The notes below the pieces were generated by a model. The model saw only the letters and a list, made by a program, of their open reading frames with translations. It was not told the origin of the DNA and made no database searches. The translations under genes were made by a program, and so were the position numbers. Positions 35,560-47,400 of a stretch of DNA of 64,000 bases are shown piece after piece. The stretch spans positions 38,001,042 through 38,065,041 of the forward strand of contig OX463847.1 of assembly GCA_949825065.1 (NCBI GenBank), given 5' to 3'. Position 1 is the first letter of the stretch. Every line of letters begins with the position of its first letter. This DNA comes from Odontocerum albicorne. Its lineage: Eukaryota; Arthropoda; Insecta; Trichoptera; Odontoceridae.

Positions 35560-35820
35560 TTCAACAGTCCTACAACACAGAGGATATCGTCAAATGGAGC
35601 AGAAGGAGAAGGGAATACTGTCGAGATAATGTGGATAGGATGGGCATACATAATATTATACATAGCGGCACATGAGATCTCCGCAGGACATCGCATGCCG
35701 GGAAAGCCGCGTAATAGGTGGAGAGACAGTTATTGCTCTGCCTACAAATAATGTTTTTCGCAACAACAGGTCCAAAATCTACATCGAGAAGAAGATTGTT
35801 TAAAATTATTTAAATATTAA
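35560..35820 (+). mobile_element. LINE C-terminal fragment
   Basis: The plus strand reads KWSRRRREYCRDNVDRMG and, in a second frame, HRMPGKPRNRWRDSY. These fit the R-GKP-RWRD block near the C-terminus of RTE-like LINE proteins. Frameshifted remnant. Confidence 0.5.
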
Positions 35821-35847
35821 TTAGACGCTTATTTTTTTTAATCAAAA

Positions 35848-37437
35848 GTGCTTTGTAATTTCCTTTTACATTCTGACGACACTGTTAAGTGCCTCTATAA
35901 TAAAAAAGTGCTTTGTAATTTCCTCTTACATTCTGACGACACTGTTAAGTGCCTCTAAAATAAAAAGTGCTTTGTTTTTACATTCTGACGACACTGTTAA
36001 GTACCTCTAAAATAAAAAGTGGTTTTGTAATTTCTTTTTACATTCTGACGACACTGTTAAGTGTCTCTTAAATAAAAAGTGCTTTGTAATTTCTTTTTAT
36101 ATTCTGACGACACTGTTAAGTCCCACTAAAATTAAAAGTGGTTTGTACAATAATTTATTTTTACATTCTCACGAGACTGTTAAATCTCATTAAAATTAAA
36201 AGTGCTTTCTAGTTTCCTTTTACATTCTGACACTGTTAAGTCCCACTAAAATTAAAAGTGCTTTGTAATTTATTTTTACATTCTCACGAGACTATTAAAT
36301 CTCATTAAAATTAAAAGTGCTTTGTAATTTCCTTTTACATTCTGACACTGTTAAGTCTCACTTAAATTAAAAGTGCTTTCTAGTTTCCTTTTACATTCTG
36401 AGGACACTGTTAAGTGTCTCTAAAATAAAAAGTGATTTGTAATTTCCTTTTACATTCTGACGACACTGTTAATTCCCACTAAAATTAAAAGTGCTTTGTA
36501 ATTTCCTTTTACATTCTGACGAGACTGTTAAGTCCCACTAAAATTAAAAGTGCTTTGTAATTTATTTTTACATTCTGACGAAACTGTTAAGTCTCACTAA
36601 AATTAAAAGTGCATTCTAGTTTCCTTTTACATTCTGACACTGTTAAGTCCCACTAAAATTAAAAGTGCTTTGTAATTTATTTTTACATTCTCACGAGACT
36701 GTTAAATCTCATTAAAATTAAAAGTGCTTTGTAATTTCCTTTTACATTCTGACACTGTTAAGTCTCACTAAAATTAAAAGTGCTTTCTAGTTTCCTTTTA
36801 CATTCTGAGGACACTGTTAAGTGTCTCTAAAATAAAAAGTGATTTGTAATTTCCTTTTACATTCTGACGACACTGTTAATTCTCACTAAAATTAAAAGTG
36901 CTCTGTAATTTATTTTTACATTCTGACGAGACTGTTAAATCTCATTAAAATTCAAAGTGCTTTGTAATTTCCTTTTACATTCTGACGAGACTGTTAAGTC
37001 CCACTAAAATTAAAAGTGCTTTGTAATTTATTTTTACATTCTGACGAGACTGTTAAGTCTCACTAAAATTAAAAGTGCTTTCTAGTTTCCTTTAACATTC
37101 TGACGACACTGTTAAGTGCCTCTAAAATAAAAAGTGCTTTGTAATTTCCTTTTACATTCTGACGACACTTTTAAGTACCTCTAAAATAAAAAGTGCTTTT
37201 GTAATTTCTTTTAACATTCTGACGACACCGTTAAGTGTCTCTAAAATAAAAAGTGCTTTGTAATTTCTTTTTACATTCTGAAGACACTGTTAAGTCCCAC
37301 TAAAATTAAAAGTGGTTTGTACAATAATTAATTTTTACATTCAGACGAAACTGTTAAGTCTCACTCAAATAAAAAGTGCTGTGTAATTTCCTTTTACATT
37401 CTGACGAATTTGTTAAGTCCCACTAATATAAAAAAGT
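35848..37437. repeat. Large tandem array, about 59-bp unit, about 27 copies
   Basis: The unit aaaagtgctttgtaatttcc-ttttacattctgacgagactg-ttaagtcccactaaaatt occurs some 27 times. Variants (cgacact, cgagact, cacgagact, aggacact, deletions) occur in the same order in separate blocks: 36241-36480 resembles 36650-36890, and 35930-36180 resembles 37090-37335. This shows duplication of multi-unit blocks. Confidence 0.95.
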
Positions 37438-38530
37438 TATTGAATTACACCACGGGAACAATACTTCGCCTCTGGAATTGAATAACCCAGCATCATTATG
37501 TAGAATGTTTCAATTCTGTAAATCACCATGGATCTCGTGCTACAAGTGAGCCCATGTGTTTGTTAAATTTTCAGATCTATCCATAAAATTCTCGTAAAAT
37601 CCAATTCTTCTTATTCTATTTAAGTGTTGTTCCACAAATACTAAATATTGTATCTTAATCAAAAGTACTTGACCGCTATCAAATGTTTGTTCCAAAGTTA
37701 CATAAGTCTACTTGGTCAAATTTGATAATATTTTGTAATAAAAATACATGTATTGAATTTAAATATACATATTAATATAAAATAATTTCATAACATTAAT
37801 TTGCTATTAACATAGATCATTCAGCTAGAAGACTCATTTTGCAGTAGTGTTACACTCTGTATTACACAACTTATGTAGTGGTATTGGTTTTAGAATCCCA
37901 CACGATTGGTTCGCGCAGAGCGTACATTTGTATTGTTGTTAAAATACTCGGTGATCACAAAATCACTACCATGTCGAAATTAGGAGTGCGATTTTTGTCT
38001 AATATAACGTATAATTATTATTTTAAAACTTTATTATTTGGCATCGTAATTATGATACATTTATACGTTAAATAATAAGAATCTGCCATGCCTAAACAGT
38101 TCATGTGTGAAATAAACATACTTTCATTTTATTTTTACGATTATTAAAATTTAAGCTAACAGCATTTTTAATTTACAAAACGTGTGTGTTCATTTCAATG
38201 TTTGAATATAAAATATTATTTTCATATTTTTTTGCTTTTTCACTTCATTAAAAAAAGAAAGTGTCAAGATTTTGTAAACTCACTGTTACTCACACTATTG
38301 CAAAATGAATTTTCTGGCTGAATGATCTATACTACTGCTTTTTTGTATCTACATGTTAGTTTAAGAGAAATTTTGTCAATAATTTCAAGTATTTGCATTA
38401 ACCTGTCTTATGTGCATTTGTTTGTAAAATGCACTTTCAAGTCGTAAATAAAATAAATATACAGAGTGAAAATGCATAAACCTACTGTCACTAGAATAAT
38501 GCCTGTTAGTAATCTATAGTGTAAGTGATA
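37438..38530. other. No feature identified
   Basis: A/T-rich; no gene or element recognised. Confidence 0.5.
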
Positions 38531-38834
38531 TACAGTGAAACCCCGTTTTAACGTGCCCGGAATTCACGTTTTCCCGCTATTTACGTTCAATTTTTATAAT
38601 CCCGTTTTATTTTAGTACGTTTAGTACCCACTTCTACGTTTTTATTTACCGCAATTTACGTTTGAAATAAAATGCAAATCAATTCATGAACATATTTAAT
38701 TAAATGCGCGACGATTTAAAATATTTGAAATTAATATTAGGAAGCAGAAATATGTTGTTTCTATTTATAGACACGTGTGTACCTGCAGCGCTCATGGTCA
38801 AGGTTACACGAGTAGTGTAATTTGATGCAATTAG

Positions 38835-39322
38835 TGGGAAATTTAGCGAATCAGAGGCAGGCAGACTGTGTATTGCGTCTCGATTAAATATCGAATAATT
38901 TACTGCATCAAATGGCTGGATAGATGGTTTCATGAAGAGGCACTCTGTGGTGATCAGTTTGCGGGGAATCTCGAAGTGTTGATTTAGTGATGGCTGAAGA
39001 TTGGAAGCAGACGGATGTTCTTACTCTAATTGTGATGACATCTTAAGTTATGGATATCGATTATATAGTGGACAGTCACATCCACGAAAACTTATCCGAC
39101 CAAGAATTACGAGTATCTGGTGAAGAAGAGGTAAACTTAATCCGTCCAATTCCAACAAAAAAAGATGCTATGAGGCATATTGAGGGCCTTAAAAGCTACT
39201 TTACTAGCATTGAAAACGTACAAGACAAAACTTTCTTATCGATTTATAAGATCGAAAGAGCTGTAAACCAGCACAAAAATACGTACCAAACCGATTTGCG
39301 TAATTATCTAAATAAAAAATAA
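38835..39322 (+). pseudogene. pogo/Tigger-like transposase remnant
   Basis: The plus strand has a CENP-B-type DNA-binding segment, FTASNGWIDGFMKRHSVV (about 38897-38950), preceded by GKFSESEAGRLCIASRLNIE with a stop. A linker-like block, MAEDWKQTDVL, follows near 38990. An open frame at 39050-39322 (90 codons) then carries the family's C-terminal region (PIPTKKDAMRHIEGLKSYF). The central DDE catalytic domain is deleted between these parts. Confidence 0.7.
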
Positions 39323-39371
39323 TTTTCAATTTTATTATTTTTTTTCTAGCCCCCAATCTACGTTTTCCCTC

Positions 39372-39590
39372 TATAGTTCGGAAATTCTAGGATGAATCCT
39401 GTGAAAGCTCACAAATTTGCCCCAATACAGCCTTGTAACGATGTTCAGTAATTTTAATTATTTTATCAACATTAATATAAGCCTCAATTCTAATAAACAG
39501 CAAGTTATTTAGGTAAATACATTACATAAGGTTGTATTGGAACAGATTTGTGAGCTGTCACATGACTCATCCTAGAATTTCCAAACTATA
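39372..39590. mobile_element. Palindromic MITE nested in the pogo-like element
   Basis: Long inverted arms of about 60 bp: left tatagttcggaaattctagg, right the near reverse complement ending cctagaatttccaaactata, with a loop of about 90 bp. Terminal TA could be the target duplication. It lies between the transposase C-terminus and the right TIR. Confidence 0.8.
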
Positions 39591-39642
39591 ATTAAGTTTT
39601 TTATCAGTCCCTTCAAAAACGTAAAAACGGTGTTTCACTGTA

Positions 39643-40240
39643 GTATTTAATCTTCACTTGATATCTATTCAATTATTTTTTTTCAGAATTAACAATTCGT
39701 TTAATATGTTTCTGACGAGTGTATGTAGGAAATTGTAAGAGAGGTTGGTATTTTAGGGGCATGACAAGTAACAAACAAAAGAATATAAACTTAAAACTGA
39801 AAAGCTTTTGTTATATTTTAATTTTTTAACGTTGTCATGTACATTAATCGAAATATAATTAATGCTTAGCAAATAATTAACAATTCAAATAAGAACACCA
39901 ATTCAAATTAACAAGTTGATGAAGTAATATCTTGAATCTTAAATAATATATTTACTCTGTTATATTAAATGCAGTATAATATTTCTCATTTCCTTCGTGT
40001 CTTGGTTCATCTCCCTGAGGGGAGTAAGAGTATTTTGGCACAGTAGTCTTGGGAAATCATTATGCGAAACTTCTTAAGTACAATATCTTATATAGCCTTA
40101 AACCTCAACAACGGAAATTGTTAACTAAATAACAAAATTATTTCATAATTTATCGGATTGAATATAACAAAATTATGTAAAAAAACACACATTTTACATT
40201 GTTATAAAAACACAATTTTGCTTTTTTAATATTTTAACAA
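39643..40240. other. No feature identified
   Basis: A/T-rich, nothing recognised. Confidence 0.5.
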
Positions 40241-40246
40241 ACACAG

Positions 40247-40720
40247 TTATACAAATATAGGATCATGCTTTTTGGGTAGACAGAAAGGATAGGTTAACAG
40301 ACTTTTATATTTCAACATATGTGTTTCGTGAATTCTACAGTAATACAATTCCATTGATTTCTCAGACTTTAAGCATTTCCTTCTTTCAATATTCCCTTGA
40401 TTTATCCATACTTTCCTTGACCTTCCTCTGGCACGCCTTTCACTCACATTTACATGGTAAATTTGTTTTGTTTTCTTCAATACTTTTCTACATCGTATTG
40501 AGCACATCAGCCTTAACCTCACATTTATTTTTACCATAATCACTTAATTCCGTAGTGTAGCATTAATTTCCATTCTCATGCATTCTTCTCAGTAAACGCA
40601 TTTCAAGAGTATTCATTCTGCTCCTCTCAGTTTGTATCCACATCCACGCTTCACTTCCATACATCCAAGCTGGTACAATTATACCATTGTGGACAATTAT
40701 TAACTTAGCAAATTTCGAGT
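40247..40720 (-). mobile_element. LINE reverse-transcriptase C-terminal fragment
   Basis: The minus strand reads IVPAWMYGSEAWMW and then MNTLEMRLLRRMH (40560-40700). A frame at 40247-40543 contains ERRARGRSRKVWINQ. This is the V-A-YGSE-W and RGR-RKVW pattern of RTE-like LINEs, broken by frame changes. Confidence 0.65.
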
Positions 40721-40821
40721 TTATATGTTTATATAAGCCAAGTGTTGGCTTTATTTTCTATTGCTACATGTCGTTCGATATCTCTAGTAACTTTTCCAAC
40801 ATCTGAGAAAATAATACTTAA

Positions 40822-41562
40822 CCTTTCCTTCCCTGTGTTGGGCATCTTCTACACGTTGCTTCTAATAACCATCAATATCTCTATAAATATAATAAATACA
40901 AGGTTAAGATTTTAGATATTCCTCCATAATATATTTACGCATTGATTTAAAAAATAATATTAATAATAATCAGAATTTATGGACTACATCGAGGTGTTTT
41001 GTAAAGATCGAAAACAAATTCGCATTTAAACGCTGCGAGTGCCTCGTCTTGACGATAGGTGAATAGTATGCGGGAAGCGCGACACTATATTCGCATCTCA
41101 CTTTTGCATACTGCACTGAATTGCGAGGAGCTGAATTGTCGCAAGCATTAGCGTAAGCGCCGGGGTATGCGACTGGCGTTCCGCGCCACTAGTAGCTTCT
41201 AGGCTTGCAAATAGGTTAAACGTACGCCCGTTCCGTGAGCGTTGCCAGATGGTTTTTTAATGTTTTTAGCAAATAAATCTCAATTATTATAATTTTTAAC
41301 ACGTTGACTGCGGTATGTATTTATGGAATAGTGTAGAGGTACTGAAAAAAATCATATTTTCGAAACCTTAAAATCTTACGGTATTTTCGAAACCTTAAAA
41401 TCTTACCTTAAAATCTTAAAATATTCGGTACCATACAAACAAAGAGAATCGAATGAAGCGCAACGGGCGTCATCAGCGTCTCTACAAAAAATGTGATGAC
41501 GCCCATGGGCGTCTTTAGCAGCAAACGTGTTAACTTCAATTATAATTAATTAAGGGGATTAT
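40822..41562 (+). mobile_element. piggyBac-type TTAA element, copy 2 (left part)
   Basis: It starts after TTAA at 40818-40821 with cctttccttccctgtgttgg and follows copy 1 (8034-8650) to ttaaggggattat. There the Ty3/gypsy element interrupts it at 41563. The remainder expected after the insertion (ctatgaatgttcttattttt in copy 1) is not found after 52868. It also contains the nested element at 41300-41529. The middle part is diverged from copy 1. Confidence 0.8.
41300..41529. mobile_element. Second-family TTAA MITE nested in copy 2
   Basis: 230 bp between TTAA at 41296-41299 and 41530-41533. The ends are cacgttgactgc and the reverse complement of gcagcaaacgtg. Copy 1 reads tttttaacttcaatt at the same place with a single TTAA, which is the unoccupied site. 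It contains the palindrome gacgcccatgggcgtc. No coding capacity. Confidence 0.85.
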
Positions 41563-42198
41563 TGTCAGGACTGTATTTGATAAATTACATAGTTCACATC
41601 CCCAATACTAAATTCGCAACATTTCATGCTCCTGAAACATGTTTCTCGAAACAAAATAATTTAGTATATTTCTAATACTGTCGCTAAGATTAAGTCAATA
41701 GAAAAGAAGGTTATCTTAAGTGCTCACCGCTTTGGAGTACAAGATTATATCCTGGATTGTAAAGAATCCCATGGTTATTGTTTGTTTAGGAAAAGGGGCC
41801 TATAATAAATTCAATTTTGTTTTGGTTATACAAATGAAATAGTGCACCGCCAACTTAGGTGGTCGGCTCGGGTTGTAAAACTACATTCGGATTGTAAAGA
41901 ATTCCATGGTCATTGTTTGTTTAGGAAAAGGGTCTAAAATAAATTCAATTCTGTTTTGTAAAGATGGAAATTGTAAGGCCATCGGTAAACGACTGAGAAG
42001 ACAAAAGCAGGGTCATAAAAATCCAGTGCTCAAGGAAGCAATAAATTCTGTCTAGACGATATACCCTTTTGATGAATTGTAAGAGACACCGATCTCAATT
42101 GTCTTTTAAAAGTAAAGTATCATATCTATGACGTTACTATCGAAACTATTATTTTAAGTGAGAATGAGTACGTGTAGCCTCTCTTTCTCGCAAGTGCC

Positions 42199-42206
42199 TA
42201 TAAAAG
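42199..42206 (+). promoter_or_regulatory. TATA box in 5' LTR
   Basis: TATAAAAG within ctataaaaggcccg. The same sequence is in the 3' LTR at 52502-52509. Probable promoter of the retrotransposon RNA, with transcription starting roughly 25-30 bp downstream. Confidence 0.7.
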
Positions 42207-42539
42207 GCCCGAACTTCCACGAGGAGCCTTCTTGTGCCTTCAGATAAGACACGGTTAGGACGTCTGTCCAGAAATAGTGTTTGTACCGAGGACAGCCTGA
42301 CTAGTTTTTCTTCGTGTATCGCAGAAGCCCAGGACGCCATCTTTAATTACGGGTGAATATTATTCCTTTTAATTTCAATGCTGGATTTCGTCGCCCCGCT
42401 AAAAACCCACCGAGTAAAGTAATTTCAAATTGTTATTGAAATCTCCCTTGCTAAATACAACACATTCTTTCTTGCCAATTTTAAACTTTTTTTTCTTGAC
42501 ATTCGTCAAGTTTTTTTTATATAATTTTTTTTACAATAT

Positions 42540-42545
42540 AATAAA
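42540..42545 (+). promoter_or_regulatory. Polyadenylation signal AATAAA in the LTR
   Basis: AATAAA lies at offset 977 of the LTR; the equivalent in the 3' LTR is 52843-52848. The functional copy would be the 3' one. The 3' LTR stops 20 bp after it. Confidence 0.65.
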
Positions 42546-42793
42546 CTGTTTCATTCCAAATTATACTTGTTTAATTGTGTCGCCTGTCCCTGCGAGAGTT
42601 GAGAGAGAGTTATTCAGAGTCAGAGGAACCCAACAAACCCCTGAGAGCCAAAGAGTTCCTGCCTCTTTAAGAAACCGGCTGACCTGAACGGGAGTGTCAC
42701 ACCTCATTTGATGGTAATGTTTTATAACTAATTTATGTATTGAAATGTGTACAACCTAATTTTGTTTTTAAATAGGAAAGAGGTGTGACATAT

Positions 42794-42811
42794 TGGCGCC
42801 CAACGTGGGGC
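42794..42811 (+). promoter_or_regulatory. Primer binding site, tRNA-Lys type
   Basis: tggcgcccaacgtggggc, three bases after the LTR end. It is the 18-nt complement of the 3' end of tRNA-Lys (CTT isoacceptor), a primer known for several retroelements. It fixes the 5' LTR boundary. Confidence 0.9.
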
Positions 42812-43326
42812 GTATTTTACTCTGGTATTTCTGATCTCTCGTTGGACAAGGTTTTTATTTATAATTTGTTTTGTGTGTTTTAAGTAACAATTTATTTTCA
42901 GGAAAGTGTTTTATATGTATTTTTTTTGTGTGTTTGGAAATTTGAACCACGTGTCTGCAGCATTTGTTTTTACTGGCCATTTTTTTTTGTTCTCACGTGT
43001 ATACGGGCTTCATTTTGGTTAAACTGTTTTAAAGTTGTTTATTAACGAATCGTGAATAGATTTTTAGTTAATCGAAGGAAGAAAAAGATTAGATCTTAGT
43101 TAACTTTCTCTAAATATTTCATTGTAAAGAGTTGTGTGTTCCTTATTAAACTCGATTTAAAAGTTAGGGTGTTCAGAAATTTGTACCACGCTTCAGAGAG
43201 AAGTCTTTGTTTGTTTAACATATCGTTTGAATTAGAAGTGTTGTTTTTGTTAGTGGGGTCTGATATCGCGTTTTTTTTCTTCTTTTTGGGCCTTGTTTAT
43301 TGTTTTAATTTTTTTTGTTGTTGGCA
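42812..43326 (+). other. Untranslated leader of the retrotransposon
   Basis: The T-rich 515-bp leader between the primer site and the gag ATG. It would carry packaging signals if the element follows its relatives. No motif identified. Confidence 0.7.
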
Positions 43327-44439
43327 ATGGATCCAATTAGGGACGTAATGAAGTCGACCAAGGCTAGATTGATTGGGGAATTACTTGAGCGCGGACTCTC
43401 CCCCAGTAATAATTTTTACGAATTGCGTCGACAGGCCAGTCTATACAATAGAGGTCTCGCTCCATCATCATCGAGGGAGGTGGCCTTACCCCCAAGAACT
43501 CGACCATATTTAAACCTTTCTAAAGCTCCGGAGTTATTTGAGAGGGCGGATAATGGGGATACCGCTTCGGGAGTTCTGGCACCGATGCCTTTGACAAATT
43601 CATCTCCGTATACTGAGGTTGGGATTTCCCGTTCTCATGTACCACTTCCGTCGCCACAATGGAATATAAACTTCTCGTGTTGGCCAATTGATCCATATAC
43701 CGGAACGGGTTGTGTAAGGGAATTCTTGTCACGAATGGAAGAATTGGCTTGTGCCAGAGGTGTTCACCTAAACGCGCTTCCGGCGGTCTTACCAGAGTTT
43801 TTACGTAAGGGAGCATTAACCTTCTTTAGGAGTAAGGTTAAGATATTTAAAGATTGGAACACAGTAACGAAACTTTTCTTAGAAAAGTATGAGTCGGAAG
43901 ACTTTATGACTCAGCGCAGGATGGATATTTGGGCCTCCATACAAAAGCCGGGCGAATCATCTACGGATTTTGTTTCGAGAATCCAGAACTTGAATCAGTC
44001 TTTGGAACCGCCTCTCACTGACAAGGATTTATTACAGGTATTTAGACGCGGCCTACATCATAGGTACTGTTCAGTCCTTGTCAGCTCGCAACCGTCTTCG
44101 GTTGACCAGTTGGAAAAATTGTGCCTGGCCTTCGACCTAATGAATAGGGACGAGGGAAGGTCCCCTCGTTCTGCCCCCCTGTTCTCAAGAATGGGTGCTC
44201 GGTTGTCACCGGTATCTTACACCTCGAATGCTGAGGAACCATTACCAAAGAGGTGTTATTCGTGTCGGCTTCCTAATCACATCGCGCGTAATTGCCCCAG
44301 CCGGCCACGTTTTAGGAAGGGACCTGTGCGGACGTCTACCAACCTTTGGAAGGCCAGAGCCGTACTGTCTCGACAGTTGGCTTTGTTACCGGATTTGTCA
44401 AGACCGCCTCCGTCTATTAACGCTCCAAAAAACCGGTAG
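43327..44439 (+). CDS. gag: Gag polyprotein of the Ty3/gypsy element
   Basis: 370 codons from ATG 43327 (G at -3 and +4, a good initiation context) to TAG 44437-44439. The frame is open upstream to 43315 through TTG codons only. The protein forms the cytoplasmic particle and binds the RNA. The middle (about residues 120-290) resembles the retrotransposon Gag domain (FLSRMEELACARGV ... VFRRGLHHRY). A CCHC zinc knuckle, CYSCRLPNHIARNC, lies at residues 310-323, followed by a basic tail. The last codons include the slippery site that shifts ribosomes into pol. The frame is intact. Confidence 0.93.
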   Translation: MDPIRDVMKSTKARLIGELLERGLSPSNNFYELRRQASLYNRGLAPSSSREVALPPRTRPYLNLSKAPELFERADNGDTASGVLAPMPLTNSSPYTEVGISRSHVPLPSPQWNINFSCWPIDPYTGTGCVREFLSRMEELACARGVHLNALPAVLPEFLRKGALTFFRSKVKIFKDWNTVTKLFLEKYESEDFMTQRRMDIWASIQKPGESSTDFVSRIQNLNQSLEPPLTDKDLLQVFRRGLHHRYCSVLVSSQPSSVDQLEKLCLAFDLMNRDEGRSPRSAPLFSRMGARLSPVSYTSNAEEPLPKRCYSCRLPNHIARNCPSRPRFRKGPVRTSTNLWKARAVLSRQLALLPDLSRPPPSINAPKNR

Positions 44440-47400
44440 GGCACCAACCCGATTCAGTTGCGTCGGATTTCCCGGGTTGGTCGCGTCAGTCAGCTTCAAA
44501 AGAATCGTTCCCTTTCGTAAATTTTGTAGAGATTACTAATGCTAGGGACGAGCGACCCTACCTACACTGTTATATTCAAGAATTGCCATTTAGGGCTTTG
44601 CTTGACTCAGGCGCGTCGGTTAACGTAATTGGTGGAGAACTTTTTAAAAAATTTGAAAATCAGTATTGTCCGTCTCTACTTTGCGAGGGAATCGTGCATA
44701 CGGCGGGTGGCCAGGGACACCGTGTGCTGGGTTCTGTACAGTTACCTTTATGTTACGATGACCAGACCGTTTGGGCGGATTTCCTAATAGTTCCTTCATT
44801 GGAGGAGTGCCTGATTTTGGGTACCCCTTTCTTAAAGCACTCGGGCCTTACCCCGAATCTCTTTCCTTCTTCTAGTATAGAAAAATTATCTTTGAGACCC
44901 GTTGTGTCCGAAATAGGAATTAAGTCTTTTAAGCCTTCATGCTTGACATCGGCTGCAGATTTGTCTATTGAACAGAATCTGCAGTTGAACCTTTTGATTG
45001 CGGACTTCAATAGTGTCGCATTTGAAAGGGTGGGACTGGGTCGTACCACGTTAGTCAACCATGTTATCGATACAGGCAGTCATTCACCCGTAAAACAGAG
45101 AACTTACCCTCTGTCGCATATCCGCCGACGGCAAATGATTTCCGAGCTAGACGAAATGCTCGAATTAGGAGTGGTTGAGCCGTCGCGCAGCGCCTGGCTA
45201 AATAATGCGTTTATCGTTCCGAAAAAGGACGGTTCAGCTCGATTCGTGTTGGACCCGCGTAAATTGAACTCCATTACGAATTCAGATTCGTACCGTTTGC
45301 CAAATATTAATAGAATTTTAGACAATTTACGGGATACCCGATATCTCTCCGCGTTGGATTTAAGTCACGGATTCTGGCAGATGCCGTTGAACCCAGACTC
45401 TAAGTGCAAGACCGCGTTTTTCGTAGAAGGCCGGGGTCAGTACCAATTTGTGGTCACCCCATTTGGTCTAAAAAATATTCCTGCCGAAATGCAGAGGCTA
45501 ATGGATAAACTGTTTGCCGATCAGGGCGATCATGTCTTTTGCTACCTGGATGACATCTTAATCTGCAGCGCAGATTTCGATTCACACATCGCCACCTTAC
45601 GTTTGGTGTTGCGCCGGTTGAAGGAGTCCAATCTTACTATAAAATTGGCCAAGTCGGAATTTTGCAAGTCAAGCCTTAGGTACTTGGGACATATAGTGGA
45701 CCGCGAAGGGTTGAGAACGGACCCCGAAAAGATTAAGGTGATGAAGGAATTCCCTAGGCCACGGAGTGTTAAGGAAGTGAAAAGCTTCCTCGGTTTGTGT
45801 TCATATTACCGCCGATTTATAAAAGATTTTTCTAAGATCGCTGCGCCCCTCTGTCGCTTGACTAGTATCAAACTTAAGGGCTCTAAGTTCCAGTGGGAAT
45901 CGACCGCTGAAGAATCATTCGTCCTCCTCAAGCGTGCCATGATTACGTCTCCCGTTCTGAAGCCACCGGATTATACGGTGCCATATATACTCACCTGCGA
46001 CGCGAGCGGAATAAGCATCGGTAGCTTTCTTTCACAATCCATGCCGGGTGGTGTTGAACATGCCATAGCTTATTTTTCACGAAAGCTTTCCCCGGCGGAA
46101 AGGCTTTATAGTACCACCGAGCGCGAACTCCTGGCCATCGTGGACTCAGTCCATCATTTCCGTAGTTATCTAGACGGAACCAGGTTTATGATTCAGAGCG
46201 ATCACGGATGCTTAAAATATCTGGACCATCTGTCTTCACCGAGCGGCCGATTAGCCCGTTGGGCTTGTAGACTGTCTCAATATAATTTCGATTTCGTTTA
46301 TAAAAAGGGTTGCGAGAATCGCTTGGTCGACGCCCTCAGTCGAATCGAGGTATCCGCGGTGAGCTTTTCCCCTCCGTTCGAGCACGTAACCGACGAATGG
46401 TATTTACGGATCCTAAGAGAGTGCGAGAAGGATCCACGGTCGCGGCCAAACTTTAAAGTAGTAAAGGGACATCTATTGCGGTTGTGTCGTTCCTCTCACG
46501 ACCCTGTCCGCAACCAGGGAGAACGAGATTGGAGGGTCGTGGTACCCCAGGATGCGTTGGTCCCCTTGATCGATGATATACATTCGAACCTGTGTCACCC
46601 GGGTGTTAGGAAGACTATGGAAATTATTACTCGGACGTATTTTGCTAACAAATTGTCTGAGGCAGTAACTCATTTTATATCGCGGTGCGAAACGTGCAAG
46701 GCCTATAAATATAACACGCAGGGTCCATGTGGCCTTATGAGTGAGCCCAAGCAAGCATCCCGGCCCATGCAGTCCTTGAGTATGGATCTCGTTGGCCCCT
46801 TGCCTTTGTCTAGGAAACGGAACTCTCATATTTTAACGGTAGTTGATAACTTTAGTAAGTATGTATGGGCTTTTCCCTTGAGAGTGGCCACGTCTAAGGC
46901 TATAATTTGGTGTTTGGAAGCGTCAATATTTCTCCCGTGTTCGGTGCCACGCACCATCGTAATGGATAATGGTAGGCAGTTCATATCGAAGGAATTCAGA
47001 GAATTCCTGGAATCATATGGGATACGAGACCTCTTTTACAACGCGTATTATCACCCGCAAAACAATACCAGCGAGAGATATAATTCTTCAATTCTGACGT
47101 GTCTAGCCATTTTGGTACAGGACAATCAACGAGATTGGTGCGAATTCTTAGGGAAGATCTGTTCCTGTTTAAACAATACTGTGAACATAGCCACCGGTAG
47201 CACCCCTTTTTATCTGTTTCACGGATTCCATCCGGTTCCCCATGCTTCATTCCACGACCGACTGGATTCGAATCAGATTGTCTCTTCCACGAGATCTCCT
47301 AATTATCTCCAGGGGTTAAATAGAATGGAAAAATTGTACGAGACCGTCACTGCTAAACTATTGACTGGGTTTAAGCGTAGCGCAGCTAGGTATAACCTAC

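Larger units (their letters stand above)
38533..39640 (+). mobile_element. pogo/Tigger-like element, internally deleted
   Basis: The TIR starts cagtgaaaccccgttttaac at 38533 and matches in reverse complement at the right end (cagtgaaacaccgttttt, to 39640). TA flanks at 38531-38532 and 39641-39642. The CAGTGAAAC-C-GTTT start, TA duplication and CENP-B-like transposase remnants point to the pogo/Tigger branch of Tc1/mariner. The 1108-bp length and missing catalytic region show internal deletion. Confidence 0.8.
41563..42790 (+). repeat. 5' LTR of the Ty3/gypsy element
   Basis: 1228 bp, starting tgtcagg and ending ggtgtgaca, giving the short terminal inverted repeat tgtca...tgaca. TATAAAAG at 42199-42206 is the likely core promoter and AATAAA at 42540-42545 the polyadenylation signal, so U3 ends near 42230 and R near 42565 (inference). 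The last 225 bp (42566-42790) have no counterpart in the 3' copy. The end is placed at 42790 because the primer site begins three bases later. Confidence 0.85.

Noticed and set aside
35848..37437. Regular repeats resembling a CRISPR array
   Set aside because: Units are contiguous without unique spacers, vary in sequence, and the genome is clearly eukaryotic.
42149..42340. 63-codon minus-strand frame present identically at 52452-52643
   Set aside because: The identical duplication simply reflects the two LTRs, and the frame lies across the promoter region. No domain was seen.
42550..42570. 5' LTR ending at 42565, where the two LTR copies stop matching
   Set aside because: The primer binding site would then be 228 bp away. 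An end at 42790 gives matching tgtca/tgaca termini and a 3-base gap to the primer site.
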